The translations under genes and the position numbers were made by a program. A stretch of 64,000 nt of DNA from Comamonas testosteroni TK102 (GTDB lineage Bacteria; Pseudomonadota; Gammaproteobacteria; Burkholderiales; Burkholderiaceae_C): NCBI RefSeq assembly GCF_000739375.1, contig NZ_CP006704.1, forward strand, positions 1,736,001 through 1,800,000, read 5' to 3'. The notes beneath the pieces are model-generated. The model worked only from the letters and a program-made list of their open reading frames with translations. It was not told where the DNA came from and ran no database searches. Positions 46,715-55,033 of the stretch are shown one piece after another (the stretch's first letter is position 1; each line of letters opens with the position of its first letter).

Positions 46715-49164
46715 GGCTGGTTCTCCAGGGGTTGGTCAGCGAGGGAACCCGGCGCGAGGCCGGGGAACGAGGGCAGCAGGTCGGCCGCCCAATCGAGGCC
46801 GCGATGGCGCAGCCAGGCGCCCGCGAAGCCGGGCACGCCGGCGTCGGCCAGCACCGCGTCCATGTCGCGCTGGTCTTGCGGCGTGGACGCGCCCGCGAAG
46901 GCCAGCGCCGCCGGCCCCAGGTCGAGGTCGAACAGGCGATTGCCGAGGCGCGATTGGTAGTAGTAGTCGCGCTTGGGCTGCGCGGTGGCGACGATCTCGA
47001 TCTGCCGCCTGTTGAGGCCGAAGCCCTCGTAGATCGTGCGAATCTGCGGCTCGGTGGCCTGCGGGTTCGGCAGGAAGATGCGACTCGCGCAGCTCTCGAT
47101 GATCGCGGGCGCGATGCTCGAATCCTTGATGTCGGCAAGGCTCTGCGTGGCGAAGATGACGCTGACGTTCTTTTTCCTGAGCGTCTTGAGCCACTGGCGG
47201 ATACGCGCGGCAAACACCGGGTCATCGAGGAACAGCCACGCTTCATCGAGGATCAGCAGCGTGGGCGCCCCGTCGAAGCGTTCATCGAAGCGCGCAAAGA
47301 GGTAATGCAGCACCGCCATGACGGCGGCCTTGCTGTGCATCAGCTCCTCCATCTCGAAGCACTGCACGTCGGCCATGCCGAGCCGGTCATGGTCGGCGTC
47401 CAGCAGCTTGCCGTGGGCGCCACCCAGCACATAGGGCGAAAGCGCCTGCCGCAGCGTGTTCGATTGCAGCAGCACGGAAAGTCCCGTCATCGTGCGCTGC
47501 TCCACCGGCGCACCGGCGAGACTTCCCAGCGCCGACCAGATAGCCGCCTTCTCGTCGGGGCCGACTGCCACGCCTTCGTGCAGCAAGCGGCCTTCGATCC
47601 ATTCGGCGGCCCAGGTGCGGTAGCCCTCACTGTCGATGCGCGCGAGCGGCTGGAAGGCGATTTCGCCATCCGTGCCCAGGTCGTAGTGCTCGCCGCCCAG
47701 GCCGAGGATGGCGGCCCGCATGGAACGGCCCATGTCGAAGGCGAAGATGCGCGAGCCGCGATAGCGGCGGAACTGCATCGCCAGCGTGGCGAGCAAGACC
47801 GACTTGCCCATGCCGGTCGGGCCTGCGACCAGCGTGTGGCCCACGTCGCCGATGTGCGTCACCAGCCGGAACGGCGTAGCGCCATCGGTACGTGTCACGA
47901 TCAACGGTGGGCCGTCCAAATGATCGTTGCGCTCCTGGCCGGCCCATACCGCCGACACCGGCATCATGTGCGCCAGATTCAGCGTCGAGACGATGGGCTG
48001 GCGCACGTTGGCGTAAGCATTGCCGGGGAGCGAGGACAGCCACGCATCCACGGCGTTGAGCGTTTCGGGGATGGTGACGAAGCCCCGACCCTGTATGACG
48101 CGCTCCACCATGCGCAGCTTCTCGTCGGCCACGGCGGCGTCCGCGTCCATGACGGTGACGGTCGCCGTCAGGTAGCCGAAGGCGACTTGATCGCTGCCCA
48201 GCTCCTGCAAGGCAGCATCGGCGTCGGCGGCCTTGTTGTTGGCGTCGGTATCGACCAGCGGGCTTTCCTGCTGGAAGATCGTTTCGCGTAGCAGCGCGAT
48301 GACGTTCTTGCGCTTGGCGAACCACTGGCGGCGCAGGCGGGCGAGTTCTCTTTCCGCCTCGGCTTTGTCGAGGCAGAGAAAGCGCGTGCTCCAGCGATAC
48401 GCAAAGCCCAGGCGGTTGAGGTCGTCCAGAATCCCCGGCCAGGTCGAGGTCGGGAAGCCCCGCACCGACACTACGCGCAGGTGCTGGTCGCCCAGCATCG
48501 GCGCCAAGCCGCCGACCAGCGCGGAGTCGGTCAGCAGTGCGTCGATGTGGAACGGAACTTCGGGAACGCCGACGCGGTAGCGTCGCGTCGAGACGGTCGC
48601 GTGCAGGTAGGTCAGCATCTGGCTGTCATCGAGCCACGCGATCTCCGGCATCACGCCATCGAGCAGGTCGAAGATGCGATCCGTTTCAGCGACGAATGCG
48701 TGCAGCCGTTCGCGCCAATCCACGCCTTCGGTCGGCCGGTTTTCGTACAGCAGGCCCGCGGCGCGGGCACGGGATTCCTCGGACGGCAGGTAGGCCAGCG
48801 TCAGGTGATAGCCGCTCTCGAAGTGGTTGCCCGAATCCTCGAAAGCGGCGCGGCGTTCTTCATCGACCAGCCACGACAGCGGCTCGGGAAACTCCGAGTG
48901 CGGGTAGTCGGCGGCTGGCCGGCGCTCGGCTTCGATGAACAGCGCCCAGCCCGAACCCAAGCGGCGCAGCGCGTTGTTCAAACGCGCCGATGTGGCGATC
49001 AGCTCGCCTTGCGTCGCGCTGTCGAGGTCGGGGCCACGAAAGCGCGCCGTGCGCTGGAAACTGCCGTCCTTGTTCAAGACGACGCCCTGCGCCACCAGCC
49101 CGGCCCAGGGCAGCCAGTCGGCGAGCAAGGCCGGGCGCTGGCGGTATTCGGCGAGGTTCAGCAT
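46711..49164 (-). CDS. trbE: Conjugal transfer ATPase TrbE (VirB4-like)
   Basis: An 817-aa VirB4-family ATPase: N-terminal CagE/TrbE domain, then a RecA-like domain with Walker A GPTGMGKS and Walker B LLILDEAWLFLDD. It energises pilus assembly and substrate transfer. ATG 49164 (MLNLAEYRQRPALL) is the family start. A longer frame up to 49524 overlaps trbD and part of trbC with low-complexity Arg-rich sequence and is not real. It starts 14 bp after trbD. Confidence 0.94.
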   Translation of the reverse strand: MLNLAEYRQRPALLADWLPWAGLVAQGVVLNKDGSFQRTARFRGPDLDSATQGELIATSARLNNALRRLGSGWALFIEAERRPAADYPHSEFPEPLSWLVDEERRAAFEDSGNHFESGYHLTLAYLPSEESRARAAGLLYENRPTEGVDWRERLHAFVAETDRIFDLLDGVMPEIAWLDDSQMLTYLHATVSTRRYRVGVPEVPFHIDALLTDSALVGGLAPMLGDQHLRVVSVRGFPTSTWPGILDDLNRLGFAYRWSTRFLCLDKAEAERELARLRRQWFAKRKNVIALLRETIFQQESPLVDTDANNKAADADAALQELGSDQVAFGYLTATVTVMDADAAVADEKLRMVERVIQGRGFVTIPETLNAVDAWLSSLPGNAYANVRQPIVSTLNLAHMMPVSAVWAGQERNDHLDGPPLIVTRTDGATPFRLVTHIGDVGHTLVAGPTGMGKSVLLATLAMQFRRYRGSRIFAFDMGRSMRAAILGLGGEHYDLGTDGEIAFQPLARIDSEGYRTWAAEWIEGRLLHEGVAVGPDEKAAIWSALGSLAGAPVEQRTMTGLSVLLQSNTLRQALSPYVLGGAHGKLLDADHDRLGMADVQCFEMEELMHSKAAVMAVLHYLFARFDERFDGAPTLLILDEAWLFLDDPVFAARIRQWLKTLRKKNVSVIFATQSLADIKDSSIAPAIIESCASRIFLPNPQATEPQIRTIYEGFGLNRRQIEIVATAQPKRDYYYQSRLGNRLFDLDLGPAALAFAGASTPQDQRDMDAVLADAGVPGFAGAWLRHRGLDWAADLLPSFPGLAPGSLADQPLENQP

Positions 49165-49178
49165 CGCGGCGTCCTCCC

Positions 49179-49451
49179 CTACACGTCCAGCAACGGGCGG
49201 TGCTTGATGTGCCGCGCGAACACGGCCATGAACTGCGGATCGACGCGCGCGCCCCACATCGCCAGCGAATGGCCGACGATCCAGAGCACGACACCGGGAA
49301 TCCACAGTTGCATGCCCAGCCCGACGGCGGCGGCTAACGTGCCATTGGCGATCGCCACGGTGCGCGGTGCGCCGCCCAGCAAGATCGGCTCGGTGAGCGA
49401 GCGATGCAGCGGCACCTCGAACCCGGCCGCGAAGGTGTCCGGGCTGCTCAT
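49179..49451 (-). CDS. trbD: Conjugal transfer protein TrbD (VirB3-like)
   Basis: A 90-aa inner-membrane protein with two adjacent hydrophobic segments in the middle (TLAAAVGLGMQLWIPGVVLW) and the conserved PLHRSLTEPILLGG N-terminal motif. This is the VirB3-like subunit that docks with TrbE. It overlaps trbC by 4 bp. Confidence 0.9.
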   Translation of the reverse strand: MSSPDTFAAGFEVPLHRSLTEPILLGGAPRTVAIANGTLAAAVGLGMQLWIPGVVLWIVGHSLAMWGARVDPQFMAVFARHIKHRPLLDV

Positions 49452-49825
49452 ACGACGGCCCCGCCCGAGAAGCTGAAGAACGACAGGAAGAAGCTCGAAG
49501 CCGCGAACGCGATGGACAGGCCAAACACGATCTGGATCAGCTTGCGAAAGCCGCCCGACGTGTCACCGAACGCGAGCGCGAGGCCCGTGGCGATGATGAT
49601 GATGACCGCGACGATGCGCGCCACCGGCCCTTGGATGGATTCGAGGATGGATTGCAGCGGCCCTTCCCAGGGCATCGAGGAGCCGGCGGCCTGCGCGGTG
49701 CCTGCAAGCAGCAGCATGAAGGCAGCGAGCATCAAGCCTTGCATGGCCGGGCGAGCCAGTCCATCCAGCCGTGCGGGCCGAGGAAGCGGATTTACGGAAA
49801 TACGGAAAGCATCAACGTGCGTCAT
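49448..49825 (-). CDS. trbC: Conjugal pilin TrbC (VirB2-like)
   Basis: A 125-aa pilin precursor. It has a long signal region ending AQAAG and two membrane helices in the mature part (VARIVAVIIIIATGLALAFG and FGLSIAFAASSFFLSFFSF). TrbC is processed and cyclised in characterised IncP systems, but whether that holds here is not shown. It overlaps trbB and trbD by 4 bp each. Confidence 0.9.
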   Translation of the reverse strand: MTHVDAFRISVNPLPRPARLDGLARPAMQGLMLAAFMLLLAGTAQAAGSSMPWEGPLQSILESIQGPVARIVAVIIIIATGLALAFGDTSGGFRKLIQIVFGLSIAFAASSFFLSFFSFSGGAVV

Positions 49826-50856
49826 GGCAGTTCTCCAGAGTGGTCAGGGGACAAGGAAGAAAGGTCGGACTGCGGCAGCAGCTCGGGAAACGGCGCGTCC
49901 ATCGCATCCGCCAGTCGGTAGCCCGCACCGTCGAAGCCGACGACGCGGGCGATGCTCTCGATGCGGCGCTTGCGTCCGCGCCCGGCGATGTGGATCACCA
50001 CATTGACCGCTTCCGCGATCAGCGCACGGGGCGGGTTCACCGCCACTTCGAGAATCAGTTGCTCCAGACGCAGCAGCGCGCCCAACGTGGAGCCGGCATG
50101 GATCGTGGCGATGCCGCCAGGGTGGCCAGTGCCCCACACCTTGATGAGATCCAGCGCCTCGGCGCCGCGTACCTCGCCGACGACGACGCGATCCGGCCGC
50201 AGGCGCATAGACGAACGCACCAGTTCCTGCATCGACACCACGCCCGCGCGGGTGCGCAGCGGAACATGGTCACGCGCCGCGCATTGCAGCTCCACCGTGT
50301 CTTCGAGCACCAGCACGCGGTCGCCGGTGGCGGCAATCTCGGCCAGTAACGCATTGGCGAGCGTGGTCTTGCCGCTGCTGGTGGCCCCGGCGATCAAGAC
50401 GTTCTGCCGCTCGCGCACGGCGCGCACCAGAAAGCCCGCCTGCGCGCTGGTCATCATCCCGTCGATGACGTACCGCTCCAACGGAATCACACCGATGGCG
50501 CGCTTGCGCAGCGCGAAGGCCGGGCCCGGCGCAGCCGGGGGCAAGATGCCCTCAAAGCGTTCACCCGTTTCGGGCAACTCGGCGGACAGCAGCGGCTGGC
50601 CGCGATGGACTTCTGCGCCGACATGAGCCGCGACCAGGCGGATGATTCGCTCGCCGTCCGCCTCGGGCAGTTCCACGCCCATCGGCGCGCGTCCACTGGA
50701 AAGCCGATCCACCCAAAGGGTGCGATCAGGATTCAGCATCACCTCCACCACGTCCGGGTCTTCGAGCGCTGCGGCGATCAGCGGCCCCATCGCCGTGCGC
50801 AGCATCTGGATGCGGCGGTCGAGCGACGTGGCGAATGACGAGGGAGTGGCGCTCAT
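49822..50856 (-). CDS. trbB: Conjugal transfer ATPase TrbB (VirB11-like)
   Basis: A 344-aa hexameric traffic ATPase. Walker A is GATSSGKTTLANALL, an Asp box follows (VLVLEDTVELQ), and the VirB11 signatures MRLRPDRVVVGEVRG and GHPGGIATIHA are present. It powers pilus biogenesis and substrate transfer. The start overlaps the CopG-like gene and the stop overlaps trbC, 4 bp each. Confidence 0.94.
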   Translation of the reverse strand: MSATPSSFATSLDRRIQMLRTAMGPLIAAALEDPDVVEVMLNPDRTLWVDRLSSGRAPMGVELPEADGERIIRLVAAHVGAEVHRGQPLLSAELPETGERFEGILPPAAPGPAFALRKRAIGVIPLERYVIDGMMTSAQAGFLVRAVRERQNVLIAGATSSGKTTLANALLAEIAATGDRVLVLEDTVELQCAARDHVPLRTRAGVVSMQELVRSSMRLRPDRVVVGEVRGAEALDLIKVWGTGHPGGIATIHAGSTLGALLRLEQLILEVAVNPPRALIAEAVNVVIHIAGRGRKRRIESIARVVGFDGAGYRLADAMDAPFPELLPQSDLSSLSPDHSGELP

Positions 50857-51317
50857 GAGGCACGCTCCTGCGCTTTGGCAACTGCCGCCGCGTCATCCAT
50901 CCGCATCGGGTCGGGGTGTAGTTCCTCCACCACGTCGCGCACCAAGCTGCGCCCGCGCAACAGGTGACGGCCCAACTGCTCCACGAACTGCTCGAACCGC
51001 GCCTTGCCCTGGGCGCGCGCCGCGTCTTGGTGCGCCTCGGGAACCGGCATGCTGACCGTGAGGAAGTAGCGGATAAACAGCGCAAGCGTCTCGATCTGGA
51101 TGTTTTGGTCGCGTTCCATTCGTTCGGCCTGGCGTGACAACCGATCAAGGCGCTTGGCAATTGCTGCCTCGCGCTGGTCGGCGGCATCGGGCGACAGCCA
51201 CGATGCGAGCGCTGCTGCGACGATGGATGACTTGGACACGCCTTTCTTGGCGGCCAGTTCATCGAGCCGCTGGGCGTGCTCGGGCTGGATAAAGAGGTTC
51301 AGGCGGTAGTGGCTCAT
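50853..51317 (-). CDS. CopG-family (ribbon-helix-helix) protein between traG and trbB
   Basis: A 154-aa protein opening MSHYRLNLFIQPEHAQRLDE, a CopG/RHH N-terminal pattern, with KGVSKSSIVAAALASWLSP as the second helix. This gene is a standard member of Tn4371-type transfer operons between traG and trbB. It is probably a DNA-binding autoregulator or relaxosome factor, but that function is inference. It overlaps both neighbours by 4 bp. Confidence 0.82.
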   Translation of the reverse strand: MSHYRLNLFIQPEHAQRLDELAAKKGVSKSSIVAAALASWLSPDAADQREAAIAKRLDRLSRQAERMERDQNIQIETLALFIRYFLTVSMPVPEAHQDAARAQGKARFEQFVEQLGRHLLRGRSLVRDVVEELHPDPMRMDDAAAVAKAQERAS

Positions 51318-53317
51318 ATCTCGATTCCGTCGCTAGGGTCGAGGGAAGCCAGCCGGGCCGTGCGTTGCATGGCCGGATCAAGCTGGCGAGGAAGGGGAAG
51401 CGGCAGGTCGTCGTCGTCATCGAGCAGGCCCAGGTCGGCAGCGGGCGCGGCCAGCTCGGGGTCGTAGGCGACGGCTTCGGAAAGTTCGGGCTGGCGGCGC
51501 GGGCCGCCGTCGTCGGCCGAAGCACCGAAGCCTTCGGCTGCATCGGCCGCAGGCGCGGCGGGCACGGCAGGAATCGCCAGGCCGCTCCAGTCGTCGGAAC
51601 GCAGCGGCGGTACATCGGCATAGCCGGTATCCGCCAGGACGGGGGGCGGCAGTACACGCCGCTTGAAATTGGTGTCCGCGTAGTAGCGCAGCTTCTTGGC
51701 CTTGACCGGCGCGACGCTGGACACCATCACCACTGCCTCGTCGGGCGGAAGCTGCATGACTTCGCCCGGCGTGAGCAGCGGGCGCGCGGTTTCCTGCCGA
51801 GACACCATCAGGTGCCCCAGCCACGGTGCGAGCCGGTGGCCCGCGTAGTTGCGCTGCGCGCGCAGCTCGGTCGCGGTGCCCAGCGTCTCGGAAATGCGCT
51901 TGGCCGTGCGCTCGTCGTTCGTGGCGAACGTCACGCGCACATGGCAGTTGTCGAGGATCGAATGGTTCTGGCCGTAGGCTTTGTCGATCTGGTTGAGCGA
52001 CTGCGCGATGAGGAAGCTGCGGATGCCGTAGCCCGCCATGAAGGCCAGCGCCGTCTCGAAGAAGTCGAGCCGGCCCAGGGCCGGGAACTCGTCGAGCATC
52101 AGCAGCAGCTTGTGGCGGCGTTCGATGCCATCGCTTCCATCCAGCGATTCGGTGAGCCGCCGTCCGATCTGGTTCAGGATCAGGCGGATGAGCGGTTTGG
52201 TGCGCGAAATGTCCGAAGGCGGCACCACCAGGTACAGCGATACGGGGTGCTCGGCGGAAATGAGGTCTGCTATGCGCCAGTCGCAGCGCGAGGTGACTTC
52301 GGCCACCGTGGGATCGCGGTACAGGCCGAGGAACGACATGGCGGTGCTCAACACGCCGGAACGCTCGTTGTCCGACTTGTTGAGCACTTCGCGCGCCGCG
52401 GATGCCACCACCGGATGCGGGCCATCGCCCAGGTGGGGCGTGGTCATCATCCGGTGCAGGGTCAGCTCGAACGGGCAGGCAGGGTCGGAGAGGAAGTTGG
52501 CGACGCCGCGCAGCGTCTTGTCCTCGCCCGCATAGAGCACATGCAGGATGGCGCCGACCAGCAGCGCGTGCGAAGTCTTCTCCCAGTGGTTGCGTCGCTC
52601 CAGCGCGCCTTCGGGATCGACCAGGATGTCCGCGATGTTCTGTACGTCGCGCACTTCATGCGCTCCGCGCCGCACCTCCAGCAGCGGGTTGTAGGCCGCC
52701 GACTTCGCATCCGTCGGGTTGAACAGCAGGCAATGCGAGAAGCGCGAGCGCCAGCCTGCGGTGATTTGCCAGTTCTCGCCCTTGATGTCATGGATGACCG
52801 CTGACGCAGGCCATGAAAGAAGCGTCGGTACTACGAGGCCAACGCCCTTGCCCGAGCGCGTGGGCGCGAAGGTCAAAACGTGTTCCGGGCCTTCGTGGCG
52901 CAGGTACTGGCGGTCGTGCTGGCCGAGGAACACGCCGGCCGGCTGCGTGAGGCCCGCTTTGCGAATGTCCTCCGCGTTGGCCCAGCGTGCCGAGCCGTAG
53001 GTGGTGACGAGGCGTGATTGGTGCGAACGCCAGATCGACATGCCGATGGCGACCAGCACGGCGACAAGGCCGCTGCCGCCAGCAATCGCACCGCCGATGT
53101 CGAAAACACGGGGCGCGTAGGCGTCAAAGAAGAACCACCACTCGAACAACCGCCACGGGTGGTAGACCGGCGTACCCAGGAAATCAAACCAGGGCGAGCC
53201 AAGGCGTACTTGATAACAAAGGGCCGCTGCCGTCCATTGTGTGGCTGCCCACACGCCGGCGATCACGATGCCGAATACGACGGCGATCTGACCGAACAAC
53301 ACGTTCGTCCCTCGCAT
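51314..53317 (-). CDS. traG: Coupling protein TraG (VirD4-like)
   Basis: A 667-aa type IV coupling protein. It has two N-terminal membrane segments (about residues 5-30 and 75-95), Walker A APTRSGKGVGLVVPTLL, Walker B LLLMLDEFPALGRL, and the FATNDERTAKRISETLG region. It brings the relaxase-DNA complex to the TrbB/TrbE channel. It is the first of the tightly packed genes that run to DUF2274. The C-terminal 80 residues are acidic and Pro/Ala-rich. A terminator-like hairpin lies 45 bp upstream. Confidence 0.94.
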   Translation of the reverse strand: MRGTNVLFGQIAVVFGIVIAGVWAATQWTAAALCYQVRLGSPWFDFLGTPVYHPWRLFEWWFFFDAYAPRVFDIGGAIAGGSGLVAVLVAIGMSIWRSHQSRLVTTYGSARWANAEDIRKAGLTQPAGVFLGQHDRQYLRHEGPEHVLTFAPTRSGKGVGLVVPTLLSWPASAVIHDIKGENWQITAGWRSRFSHCLLFNPTDAKSAAYNPLLEVRRGAHEVRDVQNIADILVDPEGALERRNHWEKTSHALLVGAILHVLYAGEDKTLRGVANFLSDPACPFELTLHRMMTTPHLGDGPHPVVASAAREVLNKSDNERSGVLSTAMSFLGLYRDPTVAEVTSRCDWRIADLISAEHPVSLYLVVPPSDISRTKPLIRLILNQIGRRLTESLDGSDGIERRHKLLLMLDEFPALGRLDFFETALAFMAGYGIRSFLIAQSLNQIDKAYGQNHSILDNCHVRVTFATNDERTAKRISETLGTATELRAQRNYAGHRLAPWLGHLMVSRQETARPLLTPGEVMQLPPDEAVVMVSSVAPVKAKKLRYYADTNFKRRVLPPPVLADTGYADVPPLRSDDWSGLAIPAVPAAPAADAAEGFGASADDGGPRRQPELSEAVAYDPELAAPAADLGLLDDDDDLPLPLPRQLDPAMQRTARLASLDPSDGIEI

Positions 53318-53361
53318 GACCTAGCCTCCGATTTCTCCTGCGCTCATTCCTCATGGAAAAA

Positions 53362-53381
53362 GCGGCACAAGGACGTGCCGC
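53362..53381 (-). terminator. Terminator upstream of traG (minus strand)
   Basis: Read on the minus strand, GCGGCAC and GTGCCGC form a perfect 7-bp stem with a 6-base loop and are followed by TTTTT. It would stop transcripts entering from the lipoprotein gene or the bph region and insulate traG. Confidence 0.7.
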
Positions 53382-53482
53382 AGGCATCAGGATCGGCGCT
53401 GCGTCAGTGCCGGTCAAAGACCGTTTAGGGCTTAAAGGTCGAGCAAAAAGAATGAATGAGCGCGGTGGCGAGACAAAGAAGA

Positions 53483-53511
53483 ACGCCGCAAGCGCGGGTG
53501 CGTTGCGGCGT
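53483..53511 (-). terminator. Hairpin after the broken lipoprotein gene (minus strand)
   Basis: ACGCCGCAA and TTGCGGCGT form a perfect 9-bp stem with an 11-base loop, about 40 bp past the lipoprotein stop. The tail is TCTTCTTTG rather than a pure T-run, so termination is possible but not sure. Confidence 0.5.
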
Positions 53512-53553
53512 GTTGGGCAGAGGAATTAAAGCGGTGAGGCGATTCGCAAATAA

Positions 53554-53833
53554 TCAGAGGTTGGGTGACTCTTTCGGTATGGTGTATTGCGTTTGTACAT
53601 CGCCATAGAACCGCTTGCGTGTGGCTTCGGCGGCCCGGTTGCATAACACCTCACCCAGCTTGGAGCGTTCAGTCTTGCATTGATGTCGCAGCTTATTGAG
53701 TCGTTCCGGGTTGGCTGCCAGCTCTACCACCATCGGAATTTTTGCCTCCGGGTCAGCGACTTTTTTCTGAGCTGCCTCAGATTGGTCACATGCGGTCAAT
53801 GCGGCCACCAGCACGGGCAGGATGAGTTTTCAT
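53554..53833 (-). pseudogene. EexN/TrbK-type entry-exclusion lipoprotein, broken start
   Basis: The mature frame encodes a lipobox LTACDQ and ANPERLNKLRHQCK, LCNRAAEATRKRFYGD, closely parallel to the lipoprotein at 45654-45992. Upstream in the same frame the sequence reads KLILPVLVAALTAC, a normal signal peptide, but it is preceded by a stop. The well-placed ATG (53833, with GGAGGA upstream) is one base out of register, because a run of four A follows it where six or three would restore frame. A GTG at 53814 would leave only eight residues before the lipobox Cys. The gene is therefore probably inactive, unless there is a sequencing error. Confidence 0.65.
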
Positions 53834-54775
53834 GGCATCAGTTCCTCCGGGGGGGCCTGGGTTGTGGCCCCGCATGGGCCTGGGTGAATCGGGCGATTCA
53901 ATGGCCTGAACACGTTCAATAAAGCGCATCATCACATCAGATAGATCGCCCCCAAGGTGCAGCAGGTAGGTCGTCAGCGGCGGTACACGTGATGCCAGCG
54001 GCCGGGACACAACGCCGGCTTCGTTGCTGGCTGCAATGTGTGCTGCACCAGTGAGTCCGAGCGCGAAACCCGCCGACACCAGCGCCATCATCAGGTCACA
54101 GGACGCAACCCGCTCCGCGACCAACGGCTCCACGTCGGAACGACGCAACACTCGCTCGACATGCCTGGCATGACCTTCGCAAACTTGCGGATCGCACAAG
54201 ACCAGCGGGTAGCGCAGTAGCTCGTCCAGAGGAATGCGCTTGTGAGCCAGCAGCGGATGCCGTGCTGGAACCGCAACCATGAGCGCATCGCTCCAGGCGG
54301 GTATGGTGACGATGCCATCACCTACGTCTTCGAACTGCGCAAATCCCACGTCGTACAGATCGTCATGCAAACCTTTAATCTGCTGCGACAGCGGCACCTC
54401 GAAGAAGCGGATCTGGACCTCGGGTTCTTCCTGTCGGCAGAGGGCTAGTAAAGCGGGAAGGCGCGACGGCGTAATGCCGTCGGATAAAGCCACGCGCAGT
54501 TGACCATGAAATCCATTGGCCGCAGCGTTCACGCTCTCACGCGCTTGTTCTAGGGCCGCAAAAACTCGGCGCACGTGCTCCAAAAACAGCTTGCCTGCAC
54601 GGGTCAGTTGTGTGCTACGCGTGGTACGCGCAAATAGCACCACGCCCAGTTCTTCTTCAAGCTCTTTGATGGCTCGCGACAACGGCGACTGCTCCATATG
54701 AAGCCGCTCGGCCGCGCGTGCAAAATGAAGTTCTTCAGCAACAGCCAAAAAGTATCGCAGGTGTCGCAGTTCCAT
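53786..54775 (-). CDS. LysR-type transcriptional regulator
   Basis: A 329-aa regulator from ATG 54775. The N-terminal winged helix-turn-helix reads MELRHLRYFLAVAEELHFAR then AAERLHMEQSPLSRAIKELE, and a LysR substrate-binding domain follows (LRVALSDGITPSRLPALL). It resembles aromatic-catabolism regulators of the CatR/BenM kind in its first 80 residues. The last 15 residues (from MKTHPARAG) are read from the ATG region of the broken lipoprotein gene, so the C-terminus is a junction product. It lies 258 bp after bphA4 in the same direction and may regulate the bph genes, which is inference. Confidence 0.85.
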   Translation of the reverse strand: MELRHLRYFLAVAEELHFARAAERLHMEQSPLSRAIKELEEELGVVLFARTTRSTQLTRAGKLFLEHVRRVFAALEQARESVNAAANGFHGQLRVALSDGITPSRLPALLALCRQEEPEVQIRFFEVPLSQQIKGLHDDLYDVGFAQFEDVGDGIVTIPAWSDALMVAVPARHPLLAHKRIPLDELLRYPLVLCDPQVCEGHARHVERVLRRSDVEPLVAERVASCDLMMALVSAGFALGLTGAAHIAASNEAGVVSRPLASRVPPLTTYLLHLGGDLSDVMMRFIERVQAIESPDSPRPMRGHNPGPPGGTDAMKTHPARAGGRIDRM

Positions 54776-55033
54776 GCATAAAGCTCCCATTTGGAGGGTA
54801 CAAGGAATGCGGCAGCAGAGGTACGCCACCTGTTCATGCACCCTGTCACGAACTCTTATCGGAGCACTGCCACCAGCCACTCCGTCCGTCCTCCATCTGG
54901 CCCCAGCTTTCGATTTCTTCTGCTTTGCACTCAAATTGCCAACGATCGAAGCGCGCATGGACACACGAGATTGCGACTGCGGGGCATGTGCACTCTTGAT
55001 ACGCCGAGCTATGAGCACGTCATACGCAGGCAT
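54776..55033. other. Gap between bphA4 and the LysR gene
   Basis: About 260 bp, the probable promoter region of the LysR gene. I see no clear operator or promoter. A long frame that extends the regulator through this gap to 55033 has no regulator-like sequence and was rejected. Confidence 0.5.

Noticed and set aside
46711..49524. Extension of trbE upstream to 49524 as a 937-aa protein
   Set aside because: The extra 120 residues are Arg/Ala-rich, overlap trbD and part of trbC, and the family start MLNLAEYRQRP is at 49164.
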